From assembly GCF_020171805.1 (NCBI RefSeq), contig NZ_JAIVAF010000001.1, forward strand, positions 310,001-374,000: a DNA stretch of 64,000 nt, written 5' to 3'. Shown in pieces: positions 17,637-26,002 of the stretch. The notes under the pieces are model-generated. The model did no database searches. It was not told where the DNA came from and was given only the letters and a program-made list of their open reading frames with translations. Position 1 is the first letter of the stretch, and each line of letters begins with the position of its first letter. The position numbers were made by a program, and so were the translations under genes. Source of the DNA: Guptibacillus algicola. GTDB lineage: Bacteria > Bacillota > Bacilli > Bacillales > Guptibacillaceae.

Positions 17637-17969
17637 TTATGGTGTTTGTTGTACAACGGACACAACCCCATTAGAAATGGTCAATGCTTCTCCACCGGGA
17701 CATTTAGCATTAGCTTGATCTAAGTAGCCTCCATCTACTAAATCGTTTACTGATACTGGCATGCTGTCTGTATCTGCCTTATAAGCTGCAGCTTGTGATT
17801 GTACGACTTTCACTGTTGCTTCACAGCTTTTATCTTCAACCACTTCATTGTTCTTAGTTAAACTTGGCACAGCAATTAACAAGAGCATTGAAATAATCAT
17901 AATAACGATCATCATTTCGATTAAAGTGAACCCTTGTTCTTTTTTGATAGCAGCGATTATTCCTCTCAT
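17637..17969 (-). CDS. comGC: Competence major pseudopilin ComGC
   Basis: A 110-residue major pseudopilin forming the competence pilus that binds DNA. The signal EQG^FTLIEMMIVIMII (cleaved after Gly13, Glu at +5) leads into the membrane helix. Cys49 and Cys90 are kept; in B. subtilis the equivalent pair forms an internal disulfide. Start ATG 17969 lies behind AAAGGAATT. All seven comG genes are present in the B. subtilis order, so the machine appears intact. Confidence 0.95.
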   Translation of the reverse strand: MRGIIAAIKKEQGFTLIEMMIVIMIISMLLLIAVPSLTKNNEVVEDKSCEATVKVVQSQAAAYKADTDSMPVSVNDLVDGGYLDQANAKCPGGEALTISNGVVSVVQQTP

Positions 17970-17984
17970 TCTGATAATTCCTTT

Positions 17985-19013
17985 CTAAATGGATTGTAAA
18001 TAATAAAACATTGGGAGCAAAATTGACATGAACATCAACATAACGACTAAACCTACGCCAACAAAGCTAATAGGCTGCAGAACAAGAAATCCTTTTTTCA
18101 CTAGTTCCTCAAAACGTTCACCCATCACCTCCCCATAGAGAATTAGTTCCTTCCCCAAATTCCCACTTGCCTGTCCATGCATGAAAATCTCTCTGAGCTC
18201 TTCAACATAAAGGCACTTATTCTCAAACAACCCTTCAAGTTTCTCACCTTTCATAAGCGAAACAGAAACACGATGTGCTTCTTCTTGAAATAATACAAAA
18301 TGAGATTGTTTCTTAATCAATTCGAATGCATCAGAAATGGAAAGGCCACTATGCAATAGAAGTCCAAGATGAAGAGCGAGGTGATGTGTGATGTATTTTG
18401 GAACGAAGAGTTTTGCAAATGGGAACTTACAATACAATTGCAACTTGGTAACGGCTGATGATTGCCTTTGTTTCATCACAAAGTATATATAACCTAATAA
18501 AAGGGTGAGAACTAACAAGATCAAGAAAACAGGGGTGAATTGGATGAAGGTCATGAAGAGTCGAGAAACGATTGGGAGTGGAACGTCGAGGGACTGATAG
18601 AGAGTATTAAATTTAGGTAAAAGATACTTCCCTACGATAAATAACATGACGGCTGTCATCCAAAATAATATGATCGGATAAGCAAGCGTGCTTCTCAAAC
18701 GCTTCCGCCACTCACTTCTCTTTTTCATCAATTCACCTGACGCCACAACACCAAAAGCAAAATCACGCTGTTCAGACATACACAAGTAGGAAAGGATGTC
18801 GTCTGGGAATTGAAATTCTGAAAGCACTTCATGAAACGGATTGCCCTCTTTTAATTGCATGATCATATATTGGATGTTCGTTCTAATGTGATCCTTTTGA
18901 TAAATAGAATAAACTTCCAATGCATTACCTAGCGTGTACCCTTCTACTAACATTCTGCCTATACGGAATAGGAAATCCGCCTTTTGATTAAGCTTCCATT
19001 TGGATCGTCTCAC
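17985..19013 (-). CDS. comGB: Competence pseudopilus assembly membrane protein ComGB
   Basis: A 342-residue type II secretion F-domain (GspF/PilC) protein, the inner membrane platform for pseudopilus assembly. Two F domains are seen, with membrane segments near 108-130, 155-178 and at the C-terminus (FVGVGLVVMLMFMSILLPMFYYL). Start is placed at GTG 19013 (VRRSKWKLNQKADFLF), which overlaps the end of comGA; the frame is open to 19064 but that would overlap comGA by 77 nt. Confidence 0.92.
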   Translation of the reverse strand: MRRSKWKLNQKADFLFRIGRMLVEGYTLGNALEVYSIYQKDHIRTNIQYMIMQLKEGNPFHEVLSEFQFPDDILSYLCMSEQRDFAFGVVASGELMKKRSEWRKRLRSTLAYPIILFWMTAVMLFIVGKYLLPKFNTLYQSLDVPLPIVSRLFMTFIQFTPVFLILLVLTLLLGYIYFVMKQRQSSAVTKLQLYCKFPFAKLFVPKYITHHLALHLGLLLHSGLSISDAFELIKKQSHFVLFQEEAHRVSVSLMKGEKLEGLFENKCLYVEELREIFMHGQASGNLGKELILYGEVMGERFEELVKKGFLVLQPISFVGVGLVVMLMFMSILLPMFYYLQSI

Positions 19014-20067
19014 GGTTCCACAACCCCAATTCTCTTTCAACAGTTCCTTTATCGATAAAACCAAGAGCGTATGCTCTTAGAACATAATCTTTTATCGTGG
19101 TTTGACCAGGAATTGAAATAAGTGTTGGATCAAGGATAGCTTTCTGAAGATGCAACCCTGCGAGGATTTCAACAATTGCAAGCTTACGGTGCTTTCTTTG
19201 TTTTAAGCATTCAAGGGAACAGACCTTACAATAAGGGCATTTGATTGGAACGAGTCTTTGGGTGGCAACACCGCGAAGCGTTTGCGCAATATATTGAAGT
19301 GGAATCCCAAATTCAAGAAGTCGTGGAATGCATTCGAGGGTACTACCGGTATGAAGTGTAGAGACGACTAGGTGCCCTGTCATACTTGCTCTAATTGCAA
19401 GTTGAGCTGTTTGCTCATCTCTTATTTCCCCAACAACCAAAATATCTGGATCATGACGGAGGCCAGCTTTAAATCCTTCGTAAAAAGAAAGGCCAGCTTT
19501 TTCGTTAACCTCCATTTGGATAAAATCAGGGTTTCGTTTTTCAATAGGATCTTCAATTGTTAAGACTCGCCGATGGCGTTTAATACTGAGGGTTTGCAGA
19601 AGTGAATAGAGAGTGGTTGTTTTGCCACAGCCTGTAGGTCCAGTTATCATGAAGAGTCCACTATTGTAGCTGACAATTTGAAGAAGTCGGTTTGCTGTTG
19701 GGGGAAACAAGAATAGTTCTTTGAAAGCATGCGTTTCATCTTGGGGGAGGATTCGTAATACGAGACTTTCGTGGTACGGAGTAGGAATTGTAGAAAGACG
19801 GAGATGAAAGCGATGGGGATAGAGTATCATGTCCATCGCTCCATTTTGCGGCCGACGTTTTTCTCCAATATCCATTCCGCTTAGGAACTTGAAATGTGAT
19901 AACACTTTTTGACTGATTGAAGACGGAAGCCACATCGCATCATAAAGTTTATGATCGACTCGAAATTGAACCAACGTTCCCTTTTCTTTCGGATGAAAAT
20001 GGACGTCTGAAGCTCCCACCTCCACTGCTTGTTTTATTATTTCTTGACCTTTTGCTTCAATATTCAG
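18988..20067 (-). CDS. comGA: Competence pseudopilus ATPase ComGA
   Basis: A GspE/PilB-type ATPase that powers pseudopilus assembly. Motifs: Walker A GPTGCGKTT, Asp box (DPIEKRNPD region), Walker B with DILVVGEIRD, His box TGHLVVSTLHTGS, and RLVPIKCPYC of the zinc-binding C-terminus. The coding similarity to B. subtilis ComGA reaches back to CTG 20067 (NIEAKGQEIIKQA aligns with the B. subtilis N-terminus), but no ATG, GTG or TTG occurs in frame between the stop at 20068-20070 and GTG 20025. CTG 20067 lies 8 nt behind GAAGGTG, so I take it as the likely start; the conservative alternative is GTG 20025. No clear ComK box pair was found. Confidence 0.88.
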   Translation of the reverse strand: MNIEAKGQEIIKQAVEVGASDVHFHPKEKGTLVQFRVDHKLYDAMWLPSSISQKVLSHFKFLSGMDIGEKRRPQNGAMDMILYPHRFHLRLSTIPTPYHESLVLRILPQDETHAFKELFLFPPTANRLLQIVSYNSGLFMITGPTGCGKTTTLYSLLQTLSIKRHRRVLTIEDPIEKRNPDFIQMEVNEKAGLSFYEGFKAGLRHDPDILVVGEIRDEQTAQLAIRASMTGHLVVSTLHTGSTLECIPRLLEFGIPLQYIAQTLRGVATQRLVPIKCPYCKVCSLECLKQRKHRKLAIVEILAGLHLQKAILDPTLISIPGQTTIKDYVLRAYALGFIDKGTVERELGLWNRETIQMEA

Positions 20068-20170
20068 CTAACATACACCTTCTTCCACATAATATGACGG
20101 CAAAATACGACGCTTTACCGTAAGAAGAAGTATTCGTTAAGGATTTCTCTATTCCTTCTCAGCAAAAAAA

Positions 20171-21007
20171 TTAATCTAGAAATTCTTGTGTTACTATATT
20201 GAACTTGCTTTGCTCTTCAAGGAATGGGTAATGATTACTATAGTGAAACACGACTAATTTCGAGTTAGGAATATACCCAGCCATTTCTTCTGAAAAGGAT
20301 AACGGACATTGGACATCCTGTTCACCACAGACAATCAATGTTGGAACCGAAACGTTGTTAAGCTGACGAGTTACATCGAAGTTCATTATTTCCCTCGCAA
20401 AGAAGTTCATCCTTACACCCGATAACGTTTTATGTATGTTCTTTGAAAAATGCTCATCGTATCGTTCAGGGTCATATAGCGATAGTTTCGTCCGCTCCTT
20501 AGAAATCTTTTGGCGCTCATCGCTCGATAAATCTGGATCTTTTAATTGTTCAATATAGTTTTGCATCACTTCAAACTTCGGGTTTTCATAATGGTAAATG
20601 CAATACCGTGAAGAAGATGCATACTCACGGGCAGCTGCCCCTACAATAATAAGGCGCTTGAGCCCTTCTGAAGCGTGTATTCCATATACACAGCCGAGCA
20701 TACCTCCAGTCGAATGACCAGCAAACGACCACTCTTTGTAACCGAGTTGTGTTCGAATAGCTTCAAGGTCGAACACCGTATCAAGCATGAAATATTCATG
20801 AGGGTCTACAGCATCAACCGAATTTCCTGTCCCTTTGAGATTAACTAGGTAAACCCGATGATGGTCTGTAAAAGACTCAGCAAAGTAATCGCCACTCTTG
20901 TTAAATTCTGAATATAAATGCGCTACACATAGGGGAGGCCCAACACCTTTCGTAAACACTTCAAAGCTCCCTCTACTTGTTTCTAGATTCATTGCTTCCC
21001 ATCTCAT
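20171..21007 (-). CDS. Alpha/beta hydrolase
   Basis: A 278-residue alpha/beta-hydrolase, proline iminopeptidase-like in layout. The nucleophile elbow is GHSTG (97-101, Ser99), the acid Asp231 in CGEQDVQCPL, and the base His259 in SNHYPF, so the triad is complete. No signal peptide is present, so the product is cytosolic; the substrate cannot be told. Start ATG 21007 is 8 nt behind AGGAGG. In B. subtilis the genes yqxL-yqhB-rsbRC occupy this place between comGA and mgsR, so this gene differs from that order. Confidence 0.85.
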   Translation of the reverse strand: MRWEAMNLETSRGSFEVFTKGVGPPLCVAHLYSEFNKSGDYFAESFTDHHRVYLVNLKGTGNSVDAVDPHEYFMLDTVFDLEAIRTQLGYKEWSFAGHSTGGMLGCVYGIHASEGLKRLIIVGAAAREYASSSRYCIYHYENPKFEVMQNYIEQLKDPDLSSDERQKISKERTKLSLYDPERYDEHFSKNIHKTLSGVRMNFFAREIMNFDVTRQLNNVSVPTLIVCGEQDVQCPLSFSEEMAGYIPNSKLVVFHYSNHYPFLEEQSKFNIVTQEFLD

Positions 21008-21093
21008 ATCAACTACCTCCTTTTATTCCTAATTTCCCCAAAGAGGTAGCTAACCCTTCTCTGTTCACAGTAATGTAACATCATGGTAAACAT

Positions 21094-21131
21094 AAATAAA
21101 GCGATACGCGGAAACTTCCCTGCATATCGCT
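21094..21131 (-). terminator. Hairpin, possible terminator of mgsR
   Basis: AGCGATA (21131-21125) pairs with TATCGCT (21106-21100), with further inner pairing (GC and GGA/TCC), and the minus strand continues TTATTTATG. If it ends the mgsR transcript, that RNA would run antisense through the tRNA-Gln gene. The rest of 21008-21284 holds nothing else I can support. Confidence 0.5.
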
Positions 21132-21284
21132 GTGACATAGATTATGATTTATCGTATTCAAAGAACCCCTTGGACATGACAGTATTTCAATTTATTTTTT
21201 TCATTTTTATAAAGCACTCATTATTTTATAAAATGACGTATAAGTTTTTGTTTAGTGCTTATACTAACATTTGTAAACAGGCAT

Positions 21285-21359
21285 TGGGCTATAGCCAAGC
21301 GGTAAGGCAACGGACTTTGACTCCGTCATGCGTTGGTTCGAATCCAGCTAGCCCAGCCA
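21285..21359 (+). tRNA. tRNA-Gln (UUG)
   Basis: Complete cloverleaf: acceptor TGGGCTA / TAGCCCA, anticodon loop CTTTGAC within ACGGA/TCCGT giving anticodon UUG, T loop GGTTCGAATCC, CCA encoded. It is on the plus strand and ends 6 nt from the stop of the convergent mgsR. Confidence 0.95.
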
Positions 21360-21365
21360 ACATAA

Positions 21366-21749
21366 TTATGATACGACAGCAAGGTTTTTCTTTCGCTGAT
21401 TCAGATTCTGCAATTCAGATTTATTGTACCCAACAATAAGTTTTTTTCCATTTGTTACGATTGGTCTTCTCAGTAACTTCGGTTCATTATGCATCAATTC
21501 AAGCATCTCTGTTACTGTGAGGTCTTCTATGTTCATATCGAGCTTCTTAAATGAACTACTTCTTTTTGCTAATATCTCTTCGATACCTTCTGTAGACATT
21601 GTAATAATCTCTTTTAGCTCTTCGATCGAAGGTGTATCTTTAAACAAATGACGCTCTTCAAAGTCAACGTGGTTGTCCTTCAACCAAGCTTTTGTTTTCC
21701 TGCATGAAGTGCAACTTGGGTACGTGTAAAATAATAATTTATCTTCCAT
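21366..21749 (-). CDS. mgsR: Spx-family regulator MgsR (YqgZ)
   Basis: A 127-residue ArsC/Spx-fold protein. The CxxC redox switch is Cys13-Cys16 in YPSCTSCRKTK, and RRPIVTNGKKLIVGYN is typical of the family. B. subtilis MgsR controls a subset of the sigma-B general stress regulon and acts through RNA polymerase. Start ATG 21749 lies behind AAAAGGGGAG; the open frame extends far upstream without a site. A sigma-B type promoter lies about 40 nt upstream (21788-21813), which agrees with the known control of mgsR. Its 3' end meets tRNA-Gln head-on. Confidence 0.93.
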   Translation of the reverse strand: MEDKLLFYTYPSCTSCRKTKAWLKDNHVDFEERHLFKDTPSIEELKEIITMSTEGIEEILAKRSSSFKKLDMNIEDLTVTEMLELMHNEPKLLRRPIVTNGKKLIVGYNKSELQNLNQRKKNLAVVS

Positions 21750-21787
21750 TTTGTTTCTCCCCTTTTCGTTTTCCGTGATAACTAACT

Positions 21788-21813
21788 TTACCCATATTAT
21801 ACAACTATTAAAC
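21788..21813 (-). promoter_or_regulatory. Sigma-B type promoter of mgsR
   Basis: GTTTAA (21813-21808), 14-bp spacer, GGGTAA (21793-21788) on the minus strand. The B. subtilis sigma-B consensus is GTTTAA-N12-15-GGGTAT, so only one base differs. A TATAAT in the spacer could also serve sigma-A. Confidence 0.75.
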
Positions 21814-21995
21814 AAAAGTTGTACAAGAAAATGATTTGTAATTTTTATAACGATTTGGGATAATAAATTGGAACCCTTTACAAGGGGCTGTAGTGATAGA
21901 CACAAATTTGCCATGACACTAGCATTTACTTTTCAGCAGCAACTCATATATAATACGATATGTATGGGAATGAACGAGCAAGGGAGGAACTTCTT

Positions 21996-22241
21996 ATGCC
22001 TAGAATGTACAAAGTATTGGCTTTCTGGACAGGTATCTTCTCACTGATGGGTTTTATCGGTGATATGCCTGTAGTCGGACTGCTATTCCTTGGTCAGGCC
22101 GGCATGTTTTTTGCGTTAAGTCTCTTGAACTTAACAGAGCGTACTTATCTTTATATTTTCGGTGTATACTTAACATTATTTATGGTCGGTTTTTCCTACT
22201 GGTCAGTGTTTATGATGACACCTGGCTCTGGCGGTCATTAA
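21996..22241 (+). CDS. yqgY: DUF2626 membrane protein YqgY
   Basis: An 81-residue small membrane protein with three hydrophobic segments (about 6-22, 25-42 and 50-72), ending MMTPGSGGH. It matches the DUF2626/YqgY family. Start ATG 21996 is 8 nt behind GGGAGG. A TATAAT-like -10 (tataatacgata, 21950-21961) suggests its own promoter. Function unknown. Confidence 0.85.
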   Translation: MPRMYKVLAFWTGIFSLMGFIGDMPVVGLLFLGQAGMFFALSLLNLTERTYLYIFGVYLTLFMVGFSYWSVFMMTPGSGGH

Positions 22242-22252
22242 TTAAACCAAAG

Positions 22253-22284
22253 AAAAAGACGATGCTGTTGGCATCGTCTTTTTT
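22253..22284 (+). terminator. Bidirectional terminator between yqgY and the MidA-like gene
   Basis: AAAGACGATGC / GCATCGTCTTT stem with loop TGTTG and T run TTTTTTG on the plus strand (A run on the other side). Confidence 0.88.
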
Positions 22285-22286
22285 GT

Positions 22287-23360
22287 TCACTTTTGTTGTA
22301 CGATCACTTGGAACTGATTCATTTGTGATAACCAATTCACTGCACGATTCATTTTATGCGCTGATGAAAAAGGGTCTTGCTCGTTATGATCTTGCACAAA
22401 ATCCAACAAACCATTATTTACGAGAAAACGTCCTTGCCATTCACATTCGATCCATTTAAATTGATGCACTTCGCCTATTCGCTTTAAAGCATCCAACGGG
22501 ATATGAGTTGTTAAGTCCATTTTTCCTGGATGTTCAAGAGGGTTTTGAATGAGCTGGTGCTTATAATATCCTCTTAAGCTCCCAGAGCGTCTTGCTGGAT
22601 GGCGCCATTCCTCATCTGTATAGCCATAATCGATCGTATAGATTCGACCTTTCTCCATCCAGTTCGCAATATCTTCAACCCAACTAGTCATGTAAAGAGG
22701 TATTTCAATTCGTTGTTCTACATTTAACGGATAGCCGTACCGTTCAATCCAATCTAAAATCGCCTGATCTGTACATGGCCTGTATACTTCTGTTAACTCA
22801 TTAGTCGCAGTAAGACCAACCATAACTTCGAGCAGCTCTCCATGCTTTTCTTCAATCACTCTAACGGGAAATGCATCTAACAATTCATTTGAAAAGACAA
22901 TTCCATTGAGCACTGTAATTCTTCGCTTTAGTTCTTCCATTGAAGGATATACGTGAACGCACTCATGATCGATTGTTTTCTCCTCAATTATCTTTCTATG
23001 ATAAGGACTTGACTCAACCACATAGTAAGTTAGCTTCTCAAACAGCTCTTCATCAACCGTTTGAATTTCTTTAAGAAAAGGAAGAATAAACTCACCTTCA
23101 CCTGCTCCAATATCAACAATCACCGGCTCAAGATTATCCTCTTTGATTGCGGATGTAAGAGCTCTTGCAATAACTCGACTGAAGACTTCATGAACTCCAG
23201 GTGACGTATAAAAATCTCCTGCTTTACCTGTCTTCTTGTGATTCGATCGGTAATAACCATGTTCTTCATCATATAAACTAATTTCCATGAAGCGCTCATA
23301 CGAAATCGCATTCTCGTTTGAGTTAGCGATTTCTGACTTTAGTTTAGTTAGAATCGTCAT
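22287..23360 (-). CDS. MidA/NDUFAF7-family SAM-dependent methyltransferase
   Basis: A 357-residue class I SAM methyltransferase of the DUF185 (MidA/NDUFAF7) family. The SAM-binding motif I is VDIGAGEGEF (about 83-92), and the family motif SNELLDAFPVRV follows near residue 158. The eukaryotic homologue methylates an arginine of respiratory complex I; the bacterial substrate is unknown. Start ATG 23360 lies 3 nt after the yqgX stop, so it is co-transcribed with yqgX. Confidence 0.85.
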   Translation of the reverse strand: MTILTKLKSEIANSNENAISYERFMEISLYDEEHGYYRSNHKKTGKAGDFYTSPGVHEVFSRVIARALTSAIKEDNLEPVIVDIGAGEGEFILPFLKEIQTVDEELFEKLTYYVVESSPYHRKIIEEKTIDHECVHVYPSMEELKRRITVLNGIVFSNELLDAFPVRVIEEKHGELLEVMVGLTATNELTEVYRPCTDQAILDWIERYGYPLNVEQRIEIPLYMTSWVEDIANWMEKGRIYTIDYGYTDEEWRHPARRSGSLRGYYKHQLIQNPLEHPGKMDLTTHIPLDALKRIGEVHQFKWIECEWQGRFLVNNGLLDFVQDHNEQDPFSSAHKMNRAVNWLSQMNQFQVIVQQK

Positions 23361-23363
23361 GTC

Positions 23364-24005
23364 TCATATAGAAAAGCCATTCAAAAAAGGATTACTCGTC
23401 ATTTCTTGCTCGATCGTTGTAGCAGGGCCATGACCAGAAGCAACTATTGTATGCTCCGGCAATGTAAGCAAACGGTTATGTATACTGTTAATCAATTGAT
23501 CATGATTTCCTAGAGGAAGATCTGTTCGCCCTATACTTCCTTGAAACAACGCATCTCCTGAGAATACGACCCCTAGATCTTCAAAATAGAAGGAGACACT
23601 TCCTGGTGAATGGCCTGGCGTTTCATACACATCGATGTTAAATGAGCCGATCGCTAATTTTCTTTCTTGCTCAATCAGTTCGTCTGCTGGTTTAGCTTCG
23701 ATATCCTCTACCATCGGAAATAAGGATGAGCCATTTAAAGCAGGATTCTGCATCCAATCCGCTTCCTTCTTGTGCAGGTAAACAGGAATTCTATAATGAT
23801 CTCGTATAAAGTCAACAGCTCCTATATGATCAAAATGAGCATGAGTAAGTAAGATTGCAACAGGTTTTAAACCTAGGTGATCAACCTCATTATAAATTTT
23901 GCTACCTTCAGCTCCTGGATCTACTATAAGAGCTTCCTTCTCGTTATTCCAAATGATTGCTGCATTGGCCTGTACTGGTCCGACGGCTAACTGTTTCCAA
24001 TTCAT
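23364..24005 (-). CDS. yqgX: MBL-fold metallohydrolase YqgX
   Basis: A 213-residue metallo-beta-lactamase fold hydrolase of the glyoxalase II-like group. Metal ligands are visible: THAHFDH (His55, His57, Asp59, His60), the TPGHSPGS histidine near 131, the GDALF aspartate near 153 and the ASGHGP histidine near 196. B. subtilis YqgX is described as glyoxalase II-like. Start ATG 24005 follows a GGAGGCGATT site. It is coupled to the methyltransferase gene downstream. Confidence 0.92.
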   Translation of the reverse strand: MNWKQLAVGPVQANAAIIWNNEKEALIVDPGAEGSKIYNEVDHLGLKPVAILLTHAHFDHIGAVDFIRDHYRIPVYLHKKEADWMQNPALNGSSLFPMVEDIEAKPADELIEQERKLAIGSFNIDVYETPGHSPGSVSFYFEDLGVVFSGDALFQGSIGRTDLPLGNHDQLINSIHNRLLTLPEHTIVASGHGPATTIEQEMTSNPFLNGFSI

Positions 24006-24081
24006 TCAAATCGCCTCCATTGAAAGATTATGATTCTTATTCTACACTATAAAAAACTCGTTTTAAAAGGAGATGTACGTG

Positions 24082-24558
24082 ATGTCGATCGTTTATGGAA
24101 TTGAATTAGACCCTCCACGAGGTGCTTTACCTGGATTCACTTCACAGCTTGTAAAAAGAACAGGTGAGCTTGCAAATGCCATCGACCGTGATGGAAAGCT
24201 CGTTATTGTAGCTGATAAAGATGAAGCTAACTCGCTAGTTGATTATTATACATCTAAACATGCAATGGGTGAACGGTGTACGCTCATCCTATTATCTCAA
24301 CAATGTAAACCGACTGCCTTCCTAACAGACTATGGCTTAATCTCGCAAAATAACCGAAACTATTTGTATGAGAACATGGTCACTCCCTTTTCAATTAAAA
24401 AAGGCGAAGATGAACAAATACAGATGGCGTTACTTCAAATAGAAGAGCATCTCATTGCAACTGATCAGAACATCATGTATGTCGACGTGATGCAAAAAGA
24501 GCTTATGGAGGGCATCGCAAGGGCTTACCAAATTGAACTATCATTTTCAAACCATTGA
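24082..24558 (+). CDS. Protein of unknown function (158 aa)
   Basis: A 158-residue soluble, acidic protein that I do not recognise. No signal peptide, membrane segment or catalytic motif is visible. The N-terminus reads MSIVYGIELDPPRGALPGF; three cysteines are scattered. Start is ATG 24082, 9 nt after GGAG; a GTG one codon earlier is possible, and the ATG at 24073 touches the ribosome site and is unlikely. It diverges from yqgX and precedes the small membrane protein at 24710 with a 150-nt gap that holds a promoter-like TATACT stretch. Codon use looks like its neighbours. Confidence 0.75.
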   Translation: MSIVYGIELDPPRGALPGFTSQLVKRTGELANAIDRDGKLVIVADKDEANSLVDYYTSKHAMGERCTLILLSQQCKPTAFLTDYGLISQNNRNYLYENMVTPFSIKKGEDEQIQMALLQIEEHLIATDQNIMYVDVMQKELMEGIARAYQIELSFSNH

Positions 24559-24709
24559 CGCCTCGACAAATGATAAGAAAACGGTTAAAATAATAAAGGA
24601 CTTATGTACATATCCATTAAAGTTAAAAATTGTTCAGATTTAACCATGCCATATCATTCTACTTTAAGGGTATACTGATAATGATTGCATGGATAAGGAG
24701 GTATTCCGG

Positions 24710-24895
24710 ATGGGTTTAGCAATTATTTTTGCATTCGTCACGTTATTTTCAGTTTGGGGCTTACTTCGTTCCTTTCGTGAAAAAAACTTTATGGGCCTTG
24801 CCTTTGCAGGTTTAACTGTTCTGGTTTTTGGCGCCTTTACCGTTGCTACAATGATCGATGTTCTTTTCGGATCTGGAGGCGGCGGAGGCCACTAA
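24710..24895 (+). CDS. Small membrane protein, DUF2759-like (YqgW position)
   Basis: A 61-residue protein with two hydrophobic helices (about 2-17 and 27-50) joined by a basic loop (RSFREKNFMG), ending in a Gly-rich GGGGGH tail. It resembles the DUF2759 family and stands where yqgW lies in B. subtilis. Start ATG 24710 is 8 nt behind AAGGAGG. Function unknown. Confidence 0.78.
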   Translation: MGLAIIFAFVTLFSVWGLLRSFREKNFMGLAFAGLTVLVFGAFTVATMIDVLFGSGGGGGH

Positions 24896-24924
24896 AAAAA
24901 ACAGCCACTTGGCTGTTTTTTTTA
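24891..24924 (+). terminator. Bidirectional terminator between the DUF2759-like gene and yqgV
   Basis: AAAAACAGCC / GGCTGTTTTT stem with loop ACTT, with A and T runs on each side; overlaps the stop codons of both convergent genes. Confidence 0.88.
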
Positions 24925-25227
24925 GTTTCTATGTTTTTGTACTGCTTCTAATTTGTCTTCCATTCTTACCTTTTTGTCTCTCCGATCATCAATCCTAATA
25001 TTTGTAGCTACTCGATCGATGCCATGTTGGAAGGGTGCTTCATGAATTGCTTGAATAACCTCTAATAAATCTGATAGTTCCCCTTCAATCAACGTACTCA
25101 TAGGAGTAAGCCGATAAGAAATTCGATCGGTAAATGACTCTAGAATCTCCTGTACTTCCGCAACATACTTACTCACACTTGGCGTTTCCGTTCCAATTGG
25201 AATGACTGTTACATCTACAATCGCCAT
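24922..25227 (-). CDS. yqgV: MTH1187-family (thiamine-binding) protein YqgV
   Basis: A 101-residue MTH1187/YkoF-type protein (AIVDVTVIPIGTETPSVSKYVAEVQEIL at the start; TPMSTLIEGEL; ERF-like DRIGTNIRIDDR at the end). Members with solved structures bind thiamine-like ligands. Start ATG 25227 lies behind AGGAGGAG. It begins 1 nt after the FetB-like permease and is the third gene of a fetA-fetB-yqgV transcript. This linkage suggests that the protein works with the transporter, which is inference. Confidence 0.87.
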   Translation of the reverse strand: MAIVDVTVIPIGTETPSVSKYVAEVQEILESFTDRISYRLTPMSTLIEGELSDLLEVIQAIHEAPFQHGIDRVATNIRIDDRRDKKVRMEDKLEAVQKHRN

Positions 25228-25228
25228 G

Positions 25229-25999
25229 TTAATCTCCTCCTTCAAAAGTTAGTAACTGCATATCCTTATTAAAGAAAAACCTATATGTAACAAGGGAAAT
25301 TATCATTGCACAAATCGAAACACAAGAAAAGATACTGATCGAAACAACAATTTGATACCTAATCGCATCAATTGGGGAAGCTCCGCCTAGAATGAGGCCC
25401 GTCATCATTCCCGGAAGTTGTACTAAACCGATTGTTTTCAATGAATCCACGTTTGGAATCATTGACGCTTTTATCGTTTTACGAATAATCATTTTAGACG
25501 CCTCGGCCGGTTTCGCACCTAATGATAACGCAGCAAGGATTTTCCCTCTACTATCACTAAATTCGTTTTTCATCCTCTCAAATGCAAGTCCTGAAGCCAC
25601 CATACTATTCCCAATAATCATACCACTCATTGGGATAACCTGTTCTGATTTGAACGGGATAATATCAAATGCAATCCATATCGATAAGACGAATACTTCA
25701 ATAATAACAAGAGAAACGAAAGATAACCAAAACGCGAACGGGATTCCTTTCCCGCGTTTTGCTGCCTGTAATGCTGCGATCACTAGCATTACGGTAACCC
25801 ATAACCCTACACCTTGCCAGTCTTCCATTGAAAACAACAGGGTCAATATGTATCCGATCAAAAATAATTGCACAACACCTCGAAGTGATGACCATATAGC
25901 AGATTTACTTATTCCTAGCGAGAAATAATACGACATCGATACAGGAATCATTACGAAAATAATCATAGTGAGAAGGGATAAGTTTGAAATTTCAGTCAT
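25229..25999 (-). CDS. fetB: FetB-family ABC transporter permease
   Basis: A 256-residue UPF0014/FetB permease with seven predicted helices. Family motifs are PMSGMIIGNSMVA (about 137-149) and LVQLPGMMTGLILGGASP (about 198-215). E. coli FetAB is linked to iron export, and plant homologues to aluminium tolerance. Start ATG 25999; 3 nt after the ATPase gene, 1 nt before yqgV. Partner genes suggest the substrate could differ in this organism. Confidence 0.9.
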   Translation of the reverse strand: MTEISNLSLLTMIIFVMIPVSMSYYFSLGISKSAIWSSLRGVVQLFLIGYILTLLFSMEDWQGVGLWVTVMLVIAALQAAKRGKGIPFAFWLSFVSLVIIEVFVLSIWIAFDIIPFKSEQVIPMSGMIIGNSMVASGLAFERMKNEFSDSRGKILAALSLGAKPAEASKMIIRKTIKASMIPNVDSLKTIGLVQLPGMMTGLILGGASPIDAIRYQIVVSISIFSCVSICAMIISLVTYRFFFNKDMQLLTFEGGD

Positions 26000-26002
26000 G
26001 CA

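Noticed and set aside
20068-20170. ComK box pair upstream of comGA
   Set aside because: No two AAAA-N5-TTTT motifs with proper spacing were found; single partial matches are expected by chance in AT-rich DNA.
21083-21439. 118-codon frame on the plus strand
   Set aside because: It runs through the tRNA-Gln gene and into the antisense of mgsR, with no ribosome site.
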